64,000 nt of DNA from Cupriavidus sp. IDO (GCF_000812465.1 NZ_JWMA01000027.1:62001-126000), one strand, 5' to 3'; numbered from the stretch's first letter, positions 1 through 9,038 are shown. Notes: generated by a model not told the origin, from the sequence alone. Made by a program: numbers and translations.

Positions 1-323
1 TCTCCGTGGCGAGCGTGGGACTGCGCCGCGAGCCCACCGGCGTAGGCCAGCACTTCAATGCAGATGTTGTCGCAACCGCAAAGCGGGATTTGAAAGCAGG
101 GGAGATGCTCGATGGCGAAGGCGGCTACACGGTATTTGGCAAGCTCTTCCCTGCAAAGGAGTCGCTCCGTGTCGGCAGTCTGCCGTTGGGTCTGGCCCAT
201 CACCTGAAGCTGCGTCGCGATGTACCCAAGGACCAGTCCCTAACGTGGGAGGACGTGTTCATCGACGCTGAGCAACCGGCGTACCGCGTTCGGAAAGAGA
301 TGGAAGCGCTGTTCCAGAAGTGA
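1..323 (+). CDS. C-terminal end of a probable SAF-domain NAD(P)-dependent oxidoreductase (5' partial)
   Basis: The reading frame is open from the left edge to a TGA at 321-323, so only the last ~107 residues are visible and the true start lies outside. The fragment has the feel of a SAF domain: a conserved stretch around 'AKRDLKAGEML' followed by a glycine-rich turn and 'LPLGLAHHLKLRRDVPKDQSLTW'-like strands. In Burkholderiales such tails usually close homoserine-dehydrogenase-like or Gfo/Idh-like oxidoreductases that sit beside Bug receptors, which matches the next gene. The identity of the missing N-terminal domain cannot be read here; a FlgA-like or dehydratase SAF protein remains possible. 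Confidence 0.55.
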   Translation, partial: SVASVGLRREPTGVGQHFNADVVATAKRDLKAGEMLDGEGGYTVFGKLFPAKESLRVGSLPLGLAHHLKLRRDVPKDQSLTWEDVFIDAEQPAYRVRKEMEALFQK

Positions 324-389
324 CGGACAACCGGTGACACGGCCGGGATGGCAATGCCTTCCGGCATATACATCAATAGGAGACAAAAA

Positions 390-1358
390 ATGAAATGGAG
401 CGTTAAGGCCGCTGTAACGGCGCTCGTACTGGCGGCTGTATGGCCGGTGTTCGCTGCGGACGCCTATCCCAGCAAGCCTGTCACGATGATTGTCCCGAGC
501 GCACCCGCCGGGTCGACCGATATCGTTGCGCGGCTCATCGGCGAGCAGCTCGCCAAGGACTTGGGGCAGCCCATCGTGATTGAGAACCGGCCGGGCGCCA
601 GCGGCAACATTGGCACGGAAGCTGTCGCACGAGCCAAGCCGGATGGCTACACGCTCCTGATGCAGTATTCCGGCTATCACGTGGGAAATCCGGCGCTCTT
701 TCCCCAGGCGCGTTGGAAACCTAAGGACTTCGCATCCGTAGCGCTGGTGATGCGTGCCCCGCATGTCATCGCTGTCAGCGGCAAGATTCCAGCGCAGAAC
801 CTGCGCGACCTGATTTCCTTTGGCAAGAAGGACAATCGAGGCTTGTTCTTCGCGTCATCGGGCAATGGTTCCATCCAGCATATCGCGGGCGTCATGTTCG
901 GCAATCAAGCGCAGGTCCCGGTAACACACGTCCCGTACAAGGGTGCCGGCCCGGTGGTGAGCGACCTCATTGGCGGCCAGGTCGACATGTTCGTGACGAC
1001 ACCGCCATCGGTAATCGGTCAGGTCAAGGCCGGAAAAATCAAGGCACTGGCTTACACGGGCCCTAAGCGCCATCCTTCGATGCCCGATGTCCCAACTTCT
1101 GCTGAAGCGGGCCTGCCAAGTTACAACGTGGAGTCCTGGTTCGCGGTAATCGCTCCGGCAGGCACACCGCCGGACATCGTCAAGAAGCTCTCCACATCGA
1201 TTCGGAAAATCGTGGAAAGCCCGGAGTACAAGAAGAAGATTGAGGAGCAGGGTGGCTTTGCTGCCTACATGGACCCTCCGACTCTGGACAAATTCGTGAC
1301 CCAAGAACTTGCTACCTGGGCGAAGGTGATTAAGGATGGGAAAATCACGGCTGAATAA
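390..1358 (+). CDS. Bug/TctC family periplasmic solute-binding receptor
   Basis: A 322-residue tripartite-tricarboxylate-type extracytoplasmic receptor that would bind a small carboxylated or aromatic ligand in the periplasm. The start at 390 is preferred over the upstream frame start because an AGGAGA-type ribosome site lies just before it and a clean signal peptide follows (MKWSVKAAV... cleaved after 'VFAADA'). Family hallmarks are visible: 'YPSKPVTMIVPSAPAGSTDIVAR' region, 'QPIVIENRPGASGNIG', 'HVPYKGAGP' and 'DMFVTTPPS'. It follows the SAF oxidoreductase by 66 bases and probably shares its operon. No membrane TctA/TctB partners are seen, which is usual for the many orphan Bug proteins. Ligand unknown. 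Confidence 0.93.
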   Translation: MKWSVKAAVTALVLAAVWPVFAADAYPSKPVTMIVPSAPAGSTDIVARLIGEQLAKDLGQPIVIENRPGASGNIGTEAVARAKPDGYTLLMQYSGYHVGNPALFPQARWKPKDFASVALVMRAPHVIAVSGKIPAQNLRDLISFGKKDNRGLFFASSGNGSIQHIAGVMFGNQAQVPVTHVPYKGAGPVVSDLIGGQVDMFVTTPPSVIGQVKAGKIKALAYTGPKRHPSMPDVPTSAEAGLPSYNVESWFAVIAPAGTPPDIVKKLSTSIRKIVESPEYKKKIEEQGGFAAYMDPPTLDKFVTQELATWAKVIKDGKITAE

Positions 1359-1486
1359 CAATAACTTCTGAGGGGGCAGCAGCGATGAAGGCAACCCTTT
1401 GATACCCCTCGCATTGGGGGGCGTGGTTGTCAACGCCACGGCCCCAGTTCTGCCGGCCCGCGTTCATCACACGCTTGTAGCACACG

Positions 1487-3064
1487 CTAGAACTGCTGGG
1501 TTAGCAGCCCGTAGACCGTTCGCACGCCACTAACGTAATTGCCCAGCCGCAAGTTCTCGTTTGCCGCGTGCTGATTGTTGTCGGCATTGACCAGGGGAAT
1601 GATGACGAAAGGCACTTGGAGGACTTCGACGATCGTTGCGGTCGGCACGGTGCCGCCCATCATTCGGATGCGCACTGGCTCCGGCGTGGTGCCAAAGGTG
1701 TCTGCAATCGCCTGGTAGGCCCATTTCGCTACGGGCGAGTCGATCGGCGAACCAGCTGCATCGGCGCCTTCGCTCTGGTAAGTGAAGCTGGCGAGCTTGT
1801 CGTAACGTGCGCGGTCTTCATCGGTCGGGGTACCTTGCACAAGATGGTATCCCTGCTTCACGATGTGTTGCTCGATCAGCTTGCCCAGGTAGGCGGCATC
1901 CGATTCAGGCGTGGTGCGTAGGTCGAGTTCTGCCTCGGCTTTGTCGGGTACGATATTCGCTACCTTGTCACCGATGGCGGCGGCGCCCATACCGCGCACG
2001 TTCAGCGATGGATACTGCATTGCTTCCTGGTAATTCGTGCCGACCTTGTCGGCCTGCGCGATGCCGATGCGTCGCCTGAGCGCACCCTCGTCGTCCGGCA
2101 CAGCCGCCATGACCTTGCGCTCCGCCTCGCCGAGCCGGACCTTGTCGTAGTAGCCCGGAATGGTCACGCGTCCGCTGTCGTCCTTCATCGAAGCCAGCAG
2201 GTTGGCCAGCCGTTGCGCCGGATTTGGCGCAAAATTGCCGTAATGGCCGCTGTGCAGCGGAACCTTGGCCCCGAACACGGTCAGCTTGGCCCGCGCAGCG
2301 CCGCGATTGCCGAAGATGAGGGTGGGGCGGTTCGTCGCATGCATTGGGCCGTCGTGGATCACCATCGCATCGCAGGAGAGAAGCTCGCGATTTGCCAGCA
2401 TGACTTTGCTGATGGAGGGCGAGCCCTTCTCCTCCTCGCTGTCGAGGATCACCTTGATGTTGACTGTCGGCTGGTCGCCAGCCGCCTTCAACGCGTCGAT
2501 GGCAGTCAGCATCATCATGATTGGTCCCTTGTCATCTGCCGACGAGCGGCCGAACACACGCCACTCCGGATCGACCGGCCCGGCTGACAAGCGCGAGGCA
2601 TCAATTTCCTCCCAATTTCCGTTTGCTGCTTTACGCTTGAGCACCGGCGTCCAGGGGCTCTTCTGCGCCCACTGAGATGCGATGACCGGCTGGCCGTCCA
2701 GGTGCATGTAGAACAGCACGGTTTTGCGCGCGGGATTCTTCCCCGGGAATTCCGCATACAGCATCGGCTTACCATCGTTGGTCAGCTGCCGCGTCGCAAA
2801 GCCGCGCTTGCGGAACGCCTGTTCGAGCCAGTCGACATTGCGGCGAATGTCCTCAGGCACCACGGCATCATTCGGCATAGTCAGCAATTCGAAGTACTCG
2901 CGATAGCTGGCTTGTGCCTGGCGTTGCGCCGCCTCGGGCGCCAGTGCGGCGGCGTGCGCCACGCCGGCGCCCAGCCACGATGCGACGATCAAGCACGACA
3001 GACGGCGCCCCCGTGCATTCTTGCGAGGCGTCGGCTCGGCGGGACACGCGGGTAAGTTCCTCAT
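1487..3064 (-). CDS. Secreted M20-family metallopeptidase
   Basis: A 525-residue zinc-dependent exopeptidase/amidohydrolase of the M20/M25/M40 family. The start at 3064 was chosen because AGAAGGA lies 6-7 bases upstream; the protein then opens with a basic stretch (RKNARGRR) and a hydrophobic segment ending 'GVAHAA', an export signal. Metal-site motifs are in order: 'FYMHLDGQP' (first His and catalytic Asp), 'SSADDKGP' (bridging Asp), 'DSEEEKGS' (catalytic Glu and metal Glu), and a dimerisation insert. Near the C terminus 'NADNNQHAANENLR' supplies the last His. It is convergent with the Bug receptor gene. The substrate (dipeptide, acylamino acid or similar) cannot be inferred. Confidence 0.93.
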   Translation of the reverse strand: MRNLPACPAEPTPRKNARGRRLSCLIVASWLGAGVAHAAALAPEAAQRQAQASYREYFELLTMPNDAVVPEDIRRNVDWLEQAFRKRGFATRQLTNDGKPMLYAEFPGKNPARKTVLFYMHLDGQPVIASQWAQKSPWTPVLKRKAANGNWEEIDASRLSAGPVDPEWRVFGRSSADDKGPIMMMLTAIDALKAAGDQPTVNIKVILDSEEEKGSPSISKVMLANRELLSCDAMVIHDGPMHATNRPTLIFGNRGAARAKLTVFGAKVPLHSGHYGNFAPNPAQRLANLLASMKDDSGRVTIPGYYDKVRLGEAERKVMAAVPDDEGALRRRIGIAQADKVGTNYQEAMQYPSLNVRGMGAAAIGDKVANIVPDKAEAELDLRTTPESDAAYLGKLIEQHIVKQGYHLVQGTPTDEDRARYDKLASFTYQSEGADAAGSPIDSPVAKWAYQAIADTFGTTPEPVRIRMMGGTVPTATIVEVLQVPFVIIPLVNADNNQHAANENLRLGNYVSGVRTVYGLLTQQF

Positions 3065-3404
3065 GTTTTTCCTTCTGGGGGCTGACAGTATTGGGAGAAT
3101 ACGAAGGATCATAGAAACGGTGTGAGTTTGTCAACGCGAAGGCAGGAAAGCATGGTTCGCGCCGTATGCGCAAAAAATGGTGAGCACAGTGTGCTAGCGA
3201 GGCCGGCGCTGATGGGGTCGAGCAACATACTACGCATGTCTCACCGGAAACCACGCCCGCCGGGTTTTTCAATACAATCGGCCAATTTCAGCCGAATGGG
3301 ACAAGGCCAATCGGTGGCCGGTTCTGCTGCAATGCCAGGTGCTGGAATCCGCGTTTGGCTGCGGGATAAGCCAACCTTGAGAGCCACCGGCTTCCCGGTT
3401 CTCT
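3065..3404. other. Intergenic region, 340 bp, no gene seen
   Basis: Between the M20 peptidase start and the AraC-type stop, both on the minus strand. The longest plus-strand frame here (3122-3448) is not supported: no ribosome site, no recognisable motif, and it runs into the end of the regulator gene. The promoter of the peptidase should lie in 3070-3200, where the DNA is less GC-rich, but I cannot name a convincing -35/-10 pair. Confidence 0.5.
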
Positions 3405-4427
3405 TTATCGACGACCTTTCACAGGATCACCTCTGGTCTCGCGCCTGAACCGGGTGGGTGCGCGGCCTGTCCAGCGCTGAAATGCCCGGCGAAACGCTTC
3501 CTCGCTGGCAAAGCCAAGCTGCTCCGCGATCCTTCCCACCGACCAGTTCGTCGTACACAGGCATCGCTCGGCATGCTCCTGCAGGCTGTGCTCGCGCAGC
3601 ACCGAGTAGCTGCTGCCGTCGGCCGCGAGACGGCGGCGCATGGTCGGTTCGCTCACATCGAAGTGCATGGCCAGTTCAGCCAGCGTCGGGAGGCGTGCAC
3701 CGTGCGCCAGCGCTGCATGGAGAATCCCGCGCACCTGTTGGCTCAACGGTACCACCTCGACCGGCGCACCGATCAGCCGGTAAGGGAAATCTTCCAGGAA
3801 CGCGTCAAGATCTGCCGCCTGGCGCACGACACGCCGATCCAGAAAAGCCTCATCGAATTCGAATCCGTAGGTCTGGGCGCCGGAGGACACGGCGGCATGG
3901 AACAACCCCAGGAACGGCATGGCGTCCTCGCGCCGGGGGTGCGCCAGGAAGACGTGGGTTGGACGCACCGGCTGGCCGATCAGCCAGCCAAACAGCAGCA
4001 TATAGAAGAAGAGTCCCGTCAGGTCGACCAGGCAGGCCGCAGAGGTTTTCACACGTCGCAGGGAGTCCATGTGAAACACCGCCTGGTCTCCACGCAGTCC
4101 GAGACTGAGGGCACCGGCGCGCGGATATAGCATCGCGCAAAAATCGGCCGCGCAGCAGATCGCCTCCCTGAGCGTCTGGCAACTCAATACACAACGGCAC
4201 AATAAATCCACTTCCTGCTTGCGCATCGGAGGGTGGCCGTTTCCTTTGGCGACCAGGGCTTCCAGCCGCTCGATCGAAGCGCGATAGAGCGCGGTGAACT
4301 GGGCGGGCCGCGGCTGCCCGGAAGCGCCGGTGGCGGGCGGCACCTCGACGCCTTGCCGTTTCAGTTCCTCCAGCAAGCGCTGCACCATGCCGTGCGGAAC
4401 GGGATTTCCCGGTAAGTGGGCATTCAT
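3405..4427 (-). CDS. AraC-family transcriptional regulator with arabinose-binding-type N-terminal domain
   Basis: A 340-residue regulator. The start at 4427 has AGGACGAG ten bases upstream; the longer open frame to 4571 lacks this. Residues ~70-230 look like the ligand-sensing N-terminal domain of the large AraC subgroup (typified by OruR/ArgR-like members). The C-terminal ~100 residues carry the two helix-turn-helix motifs: 'PTLAELAMHFDVSEPTMRRRL' region and 'WSVGRIAEQLGFASEEAFRR' with the family's 'FQRWTGRAPTRFR' ending. It is divergent from the barrel/SDR/MDR/DUF1329 operon that starts 256 bases away, so it is the likely activator of that operon. The ligand is unknown. Confidence 0.93.
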   Translation of the reverse strand: MNAHLPGNPVPHGMVQRLLEELKRQGVEVPPATGASGQPRPAQFTALYRASIERLEALVAKGNGHPPMRKQEVDLLCRCVLSCQTLREAICCAADFCAMLYPRAGALSLGLRGDQAVFHMDSLRRVKTSAACLVDLTGLFFYMLLFGWLIGQPVRPTHVFLAHPRREDAMPFLGLFHAAVSSGAQTYGFEFDEAFLDRRVVRQAADLDAFLEDFPYRLIGAPVEVVPLSQQVRGILHAALAHGARLPTLAELAMHFDVSEPTMRRRLAADGSSYSVLREHSLQEHAERCLCTTNWSVGRIAEQLGFASEEAFRRAFQRWTGRAPTRFRRETRGDPVKGRR

Positions 4428-4682
4428 GGGTGCTCGTCCTGATTGCTTCGGTAGCGATTGTTGATCGTCCGGGTAGGGATCCGTGGCTGCCGGGCCTCCC
4501 ATAATGATCCCGGCACTTCCAGCGCGCAAAAATGCTTGCGCACGGCCTGGGCGAGGGAGGTTGCCACGCAATCAACCATCTGCATATACGGGACAACCCA
4601 TGACAGCGTTCCCCTCCCGGAGATCCCGGATTCCGGCATCGCGGCCTTGCTGCGCTCTGCCTGCGCCGAGCGAGGCCCGACG

Positions 4683-5027
4683 ATGATCCACGTGCTCGAT
4701 GAAATCGTGCTCGCCTCCGCGCACCTGCCCACCGTGCTTGGCCTGCTGGAGAGCAAATACCTGCCGGGTAGCGCAGCCAGGGGCCTGGCGCTTTTGCAGC
4801 GCTGGGTTTCGCCGCCCGTGGCGCTGGAAGATGCGCCCAATACGCTATGGCTTTTGTGGCAAGTGCCGGATGCGCCGGCCTACTACGCCATGCGCGCCAG
4901 CGTCGACGCCCCGGTCCTCGCGTTCTGGTCGGCAGTCGACGCGATATGCGAAGTCCGCCGCCGCCATGTGATGACCGATGCGACACCGGTGCTGCCACGG
5001 CGCAAGGAGTCTCGCGATGCAGCTTGA
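4683..5027 (+). CDS. Small alpha-beta-barrel-like protein (NIPSNAP/EthD-type fold suspected)
   Basis: A 114-residue protein, first gene of a probable five- or six-gene operon. The start at 4683 is the first ATG after which the sequence looks conserved; the upstream part of the open frame overlaps the regulator promoter. The pattern 'LGLLESKYLPGSAARGLALLQRW' then 'NTLWLLWQVPDAPAYYAMR' resembles NIPSNAP-like dimeric alpha-beta barrels, where a hydrophobic strand ends in LW and a helix follows. No catalytic residue can be named. Its 3' end overlaps the next gene by 11 bases, arguing for translational coupling. Fold call is inference; 'hypothetical' is the safe label. Confidence 0.6.
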   Translation: MIHVLDEIVLASAHLPTVLGLLESKYLPGSAARGLALLQRWVSPPVALEDAPNTLWLLWQVPDAPAYYAMRASVDAPVLAFWSAVDAICEVRRRHVMTDATPVLPRRKESRDAA

Positions 5028-5679
5028 GACAGCGCAGATCCGATTGTGCGCCAGCATCGCCGGGGCGGACGCGCGAACACAGGAACAGGCACTCCTTTCC
5101 CGCGTCAGAGAACTGCCAGCCATCTGCCACGCGGCAGTTGGCCGCAACCTTGCGGGAAGCTGGGGAGCTGGCGACTACACGCTCGACCTGCAATCCGCCC
5201 CGACATCGCCCGACTCGTCTGATCAGGCTGCCAGCCTGGCTGCTGCCCTGGAAGGCGTGGCACAGGTGGATAGCGTCACATACACCGCGATCTGGGGCGG
5301 CATGCGTGCCCCGCAACTTTGCCACGGGATCTGGCGCACGCTGATGTTCCGTGTCCGGTCCCAGGCGCCCGAATGGCAGGTCCGCAGCCTGGAGCGGGAT
5401 CTGTTGCGGATGCCGGATTACATGCCTGGCATTCTCAACTGGCGACTTGCCCGTGTCCTGTCGCCCGGCGCGTGGACCCATGTCTGGCAACAGGAGTTCG
5501 CCAGCGTGGACGACCTGCTGGGCGAGTACCTGATGCACCCGTTTCATTGGGGGCGGGTCGACCGATGGTTTGACCCCGAGTTCCCCGAATGGACGGTCGA
5601 TGCAATCTCCCATGCCTTTTGTCCGCTCACGACGAGCCTGATTGCCAACCACACCAGTAGAGAGGGTGACGCCCCATGA
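5017..5679 (+). CDS. Tandem Dabb-like (stress-responsive alpha-beta barrel) protein
   Basis: A 220-residue protein. The ATG at 5017 follows AAGGAG by seven bases and lies inside the end of the preceding gene. The C-terminal half fits the Dabb domain well: 'MPGILNWRLARVLSPG' as the strand after the helix, then 'FASVDDLLGEYLMHPFHW', the family's F-x-s-x-x-x-L-x-x-Y-x-x-H-P-x-H pattern. The N-terminal half repeats a weaker version ('LSRVRELPAICHAAVGRNLAGSW'), so the chain seems to be a fused dimer. Dabb proteins include polyketide cyclases such as olivetolic acid cyclase and many proteins of unknown role. It ends in an ATGA overlap with the SDR gene, so the two products are probably made together. 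Confidence 0.7.
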   Translation: MQLETAQIRLCASIAGADARTQEQALLSRVRELPAICHAAVGRNLAGSWGAGDYTLDLQSAPTSPDSSDQAASLAAALEGVAQVDSVTYTAIWGGMRAPQLCHGIWRTLMFRVRSQAPEWQVRSLERDLLRMPDYMPGILNWRLARVLSPGAWTHVWQQEFASVDDLLGEYLMHPFHWGRVDRWFDPEFPEWTVDAISHAFCPLTTSLIANHTSREGDAP

Positions 5680-6551
5680 CCAGACACGGGAAACTGACAG
5701 GAAAGATTGCGCTTGTTACCGGTGCCAGCCGCGGAATCGGCTGCGCCATCGCGCAGCGCTTCGCGGCGGAGGGCGCCCTGGTGGTCGTCACGGCAAGGCA
5801 CGTTGGCCATGAGGGCGAGCGTGGCACGCTGGCCGAGACAGTCGCGCAGATCAGGCGGCAAGGGGGCAGTGCCATTGCACTGGCGGCCGACCTCGAGGAT
5901 CCGGTGCAACGTGGCAACCTTGTGCAGCAGGCCGCAAAGGCAGCAGGCGGTCTCGACATCCTGGTCAACAATGCTGGCATGGCGGAATACAGCCGCATCG
6001 AATCGATGTCCCTGGGAGTCTTCGACAGAACGATCGAGCACTACCTGCGTGTCCCCTTTGTGCTTGCCCGGGCAGCCATCCCTCTGATGCGCGCACGCGG
6101 CGCGGGATGGATTCTGAACCTGGGATCTGTCACCGCCCTGTCGCCTTCACGCCCTTATCACGACTTTGACCAGACGGGCGGGGTGACGGCCTACGCCGCC
6201 GTCAAGGCCGCCATCAATCGATTCACCGAGGGACTCGCGGCGGAACTGGAGGCCGACAATATCGCGGTGAATTCCGTAGCACCAAGCACGGCAATCCGCA
6301 CGCCGGGCAGTGAGCGCTATATCCCGGACGGCTATCCAACCGAGCTGGTGGAGTACCTGGTGGAAACGGCACTCGCGCTATGCAGCGTTCCGGCTCGCCA
6401 GCGCACTGGCCACATTGCGCATAGCCTGCACTTCCCGCTGGCTTGCGGGCTGGACGTCCGTACGCTCGACGGGCGCGGCAAGCTGCCCCCGCCCGTTGTC
6501 CCGCCATGGGCGCATCCTGGCTTGAACCAGTCCGGCCTGTCCGAAAAATAA
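5676..6551 (+). CDS. Short-chain dehydrogenase/reductase (SDR)
   Basis: A 291-residue classical SDR that would oxidise or reduce a carbonyl/hydroxyl using NAD(P). Cofactor motif T15-G-A-S-R-G-I-G22, the NNAG motif at 98-101, and the catalytic set S151, Y173, K177 (Y-A-A-V-K) are all present. An Asn in the N-S-Y-K tetrad position is plausible near 'IEHYLRVPF'. The C-terminal ~50 residues ('HSLHFPLACGLDVRTLDGRG...') are longer than the usual family end. The start codon shares ATGA with the preceding stop, and the reductase gene follows within 20 bases, so this is mid-operon. Substrate unknown. Confidence 0.93.
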   Translation: MTRHGKLTGKIALVTGASRGIGCAIAQRFAAEGALVVVTARHVGHEGERGTLAETVAQIRRQGGSAIALAADLEDPVQRGNLVQQAAKAAGGLDILVNNAGMAEYSRIESMSLGVFDRTIEHYLRVPFVLARAAIPLMRARGAGWILNLGSVTALSPSRPYHDFDQTGGVTAYAAVKAAINRFTEGLAAELEADNIAVNSVAPSTAIRTPGSERYIPDGYPTELVEYLVETALALCSVPARQRTGHIAHSLHFPLACGLDVRTLDGRGKLPPPVVPPWAHPGLNQSGLSEK

Positions 6552-6567
6552 GCTTATGGAGAAGAGC

Positions 6568-7554
6568 ATGCGTGCTGCCGTCATCGACCGTACAGGTGGG
6601 CCTGACGTACTCAGAATCGCCGACGTCCCGGTGCCCGAACCCGCTGCAGGCGAAGTCCTGATCCGTGTGGCCTGTGCCGGTGTGAATCCTGCGGACTGGA
6701 AATGCCGTGAAGGCTATCTGAGCCACTTCATGCAATACAGCTTCCCGTTCGTGATCGGCTTCGATGTCAGCGGCATCGTGGAAGCGGTGGGGGCCGGGGT
6801 GAGCGGCTTTGTTCCGGGGGAGCGCGTGTTCGCGCAAACCGATGCCGGCGCAGGCAAATGGGGATCCTATGCCGAGTACGTTGCCGTCCGCCAGGATTCG
6901 GTGGTGCCCATTCCGGACAACCTGGGATTTGCCGAAGCCGCGGCAGTCCCCACGCCGGCGCTGGCCGCCTGGACGGGTCTCTTCGACGAAGGCGGACTCA
7001 AGCCGGGCCAGACGGTGCTTGTCCATGGCGGTGCAGGCGCGGTCGGCACGTTCGCTGTCCAACTGGCGAACGCGGCCGGTGCAGCCGTCGCTGCCACCTG
7101 CAGTGCAGCGCGCCGCGACGAATTGATGGCCCTCGGCTGCCGTCTGGCGATCGACTACCGGGGCGGTGATATCGCTGCCGCCATGCGGGCATGGGCGCCA
7201 GGCGGCACCGATCTGGTACTGGACGCCGTTGGAAGCGGCACCCTGCCGAATGGCATGGATCTTCTCAAGCCCGGCGGCATCCTCGTGGCCATCCTGACAC
7301 TGGTCAGGGGCGACAACGGCCCGGATGCTGCCGAAGCCGCCCGGCGCGGCGTCCGGACCGCCCTGGCGTTCAGCAGGATGCCCAGCGGCACACGGCTACG
7401 CGAGATCACGTCACTGCTCGGGACCGGGCGGTTGCGACCGCCTCGCATCGAGTGCCTGCCGCTGGACGATGCCGGACGCGCGCTTGATCTGGTCCAGTCG
7501 GGCAAGGCAGCTACCAAACTGGTGCTACGAGTCGCTGAGCCAGGGAATTTCTAG
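6568..7554 (+). CDS. MDR-superfamily NADPH:quinone reductase-like oxidoreductase
   Basis: A 328-residue medium-chain reductase of the quinone oxidoreductase branch. I chose the ATG at 6568 over the one at 6556 because GGAGAAG lies directly before it, whereas the first ATG has no ribosome site. N-terminal GroES-like domain with 'GVNPADWKCREG'; the Rossmann core shows 'VLVHGGAGAVGTFAVQLA', the AxxGxxG-type dinucleotide motif. The cysteine/histidine set of catalytic-zinc alcohol dehydrogenases and the structural zinc loop are absent, so a zinc-independent enzyme is expected. Spacing to the SDR gene is 16 bases, consistent with one operon in which SDR and MDR act on successive intermediates. Confidence 0.92.
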   Translation: MRAAVIDRTGGPDVLRIADVPVPEPAAGEVLIRVACAGVNPADWKCREGYLSHFMQYSFPFVIGFDVSGIVEAVGAGVSGFVPGERVFAQTDAGAGKWGSYAEYVAVRQDSVVPIPDNLGFAEAAAVPTPALAAWTGLFDEGGLKPGQTVLVHGGAGAVGTFAVQLANAAGAAVAATCSAARRDELMALGCRLAIDYRGGDIAAAMRAWAPGGTDLVLDAVGSGTLPNGMDLLKPGGILVAILTLVRGDNGPDAAEAARRGVRTALAFSRMPSGTRLREITSLLGTGRLRPPRIECLPLDDAGRALDLVQSGKAATKLVLRVAEPGNF

Positions 7555-7633
7555 CGCGCGGCCAGAAGCCGTTCGGCCTGCCTGGCCATTAGAAGCCAAA
7601 AGACATCACACCATCGAAGATGGAGGAGAGACG

Positions 7634-9016
7634 ATGAGGAACAAGAGATTTCTTCCTTACACAATAGCCGGTGCGCTGATTGCCGCCTCGCAGATGAACG
7701 CACCTTCCTTTGCCGCGATGACCCCTGACGAAGTCAGGCGCCTGGACGGCCCGCTCACGCCAATGGGTGCCGAGCGGCCCGGGAACAAGGATGGCAGCAT
7801 CCCGCCGTGGAGCGGAAAGTGGCAGGCCGCGCCCGCAGGCCTGGCATTCCGGGCGGGGGACCCATATCCGGATCCCTACGCAGCGGAGAAGCCGCTGGCA
7901 ACGGTCACGGGCCAGAACCTGGAACAGTACCGTGCTCACCTGAGCGACGGCCAGCTCGCCATGTTCAGGCTGTACCCGGCAACCTTCAGGATGGCGATCT
8001 ATCCCAGTCATCGCGACTTTCGCTATGGTGATTCCCTCTACAAGGCGATCCACAACCACGCACCGAGGACGCAGTTGACGACCGACGCGAACGGCCTCAA
8101 GGACTATCCGCCCACCGCGCCCTTTCCCATACCCAAGAGTGGTCTGGAGTTGATGTGGAACCTGCGCTTCTCCTCCGCCATCGCCGAGGAGGCAGCGGTT
8201 TACGACCAGGCAGTCGTGTATCGCGACGGCAAGATCGCCTGGGGAAAGTGGAAATATGACATCTGGTCTCCGGTGAACGGCACCGCATTCGAAGACGGCT
8301 CGCCCCTCATCAACCGAACCTTCGCGCGCGTTGAAACCGATCTGCCTTTACGGGAGCGCGGCAGTATCATCGTCTCCCACAATTACTGGGATCGCGAAGG
8401 CTCGGATACCGCCAGGACGTGGCAGTACAATCCCGGCACCCGCCGCGTGCGGCAAGCACCGGAGTTTGGCTTCGACCAGCCGCTTGGCCCGGGTGGCTTC
8501 CGGACGGTGGATGACGATCGCCTGTTCAATGGCTCCGGCGAACGCTACGACTGGAAGATTGTCGGGAAGCGGGAGATCTATATTCCCTACCACAACTACA
8601 AGCTGGTCAATCCCGCGGTCAAGTATGCCGAGCTGCTGGGCCCCAACCATCCCACCCCCGACTTCGTCCGTTATGAACTTCACCGCGTCTGGGTTCTCGA
8701 AGCCACGCTGAAGCAAGGCTTCCGGCATCAGTACGCCAGGCGCGTACTGTATCTGGACGAGGACACGTGGATGGCCGTGCTTGCTGACAACTACGATGCC
8801 CGCGGCCAGTTGTGGCGCACCAATATGCAAGCCTCTCTTTACGCCTACGATGCCCGCCGCTACTACCCGGCAGTTGCGTTCTATCACGATCTCATCGCGG
8901 GCTCCTATCTCGCAGACCGGCTGACCAACGAAGGTAAGTCGGTACGCCTGAACAGCAGCCCCCAATTCAACGAAGCGTATTTTTCACCCGATTCGATTCG
9001 GGGCTCCGGGCATTGA
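7634..9016 (+). CDS. Exported DUF1329 family protein
   Basis: A 460-residue protein with an export signal (MRNKRFLPYTIAGALIAAS... cut near 'SFAAM'). A perfect GGAGGAG ribosome site sits at 7622-7628. Typical DUF1329 features are visible: 'LTPMGAERPGNKDGSIPPWSG' near the N terminus, repeated aromatic-rich strands, 'YDWKIVGKREIYIPYHNYKL' and 'RHQYARRVLYLDEDTW'. The family is thought to have a LolA/LolB-like fold and often sits beside DUF1302 proteins, RND exporters and genes for steroid or hydrophobic-compound breakdown; a role in moving a hydrophobic ligand across the periplasm is therefore plausible but not shown. No DUF1302 partner is present here. It is the last gene of the AraC-linked operon. 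Confidence 0.88.
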   Translation: MRNKRFLPYTIAGALIAASQMNAPSFAAMTPDEVRRLDGPLTPMGAERPGNKDGSIPPWSGKWQAAPAGLAFRAGDPYPDPYAAEKPLATVTGQNLEQYRAHLSDGQLAMFRLYPATFRMAIYPSHRDFRYGDSLYKAIHNHAPRTQLTTDANGLKDYPPTAPFPIPKSGLELMWNLRFSSAIAEEAAVYDQAVVYRDGKIAWGKWKYDIWSPVNGTAFEDGSPLINRTFARVETDLPLRERGSIIVSHNYWDREGSDTARTWQYNPGTRRVRQAPEFGFDQPLGPGGFRTVDDDRLFNGSGERYDWKIVGKREIYIPYHNYKLVNPAVKYAELLGPNHPTPDFVRYELHRVWVLEATLKQGFRHQYARRVLYLDEDTWMAVLADNYDARGQLWRTNMQASLYAYDARRYYPAVAFYHDLIAGSYLADRLTNEGKSVRLNSSPQFNEAYFSPDSIRGSGH

Positions 9017-9038
9017 CGCCGGTGCCGGGTGATTGTGT

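Noticed and set aside
3122-3448. Plus-strand frame between the peptidase and the AraC-type regulator
   Set aside because: No ribosome site or motif, and it runs antisense into the regulator end.
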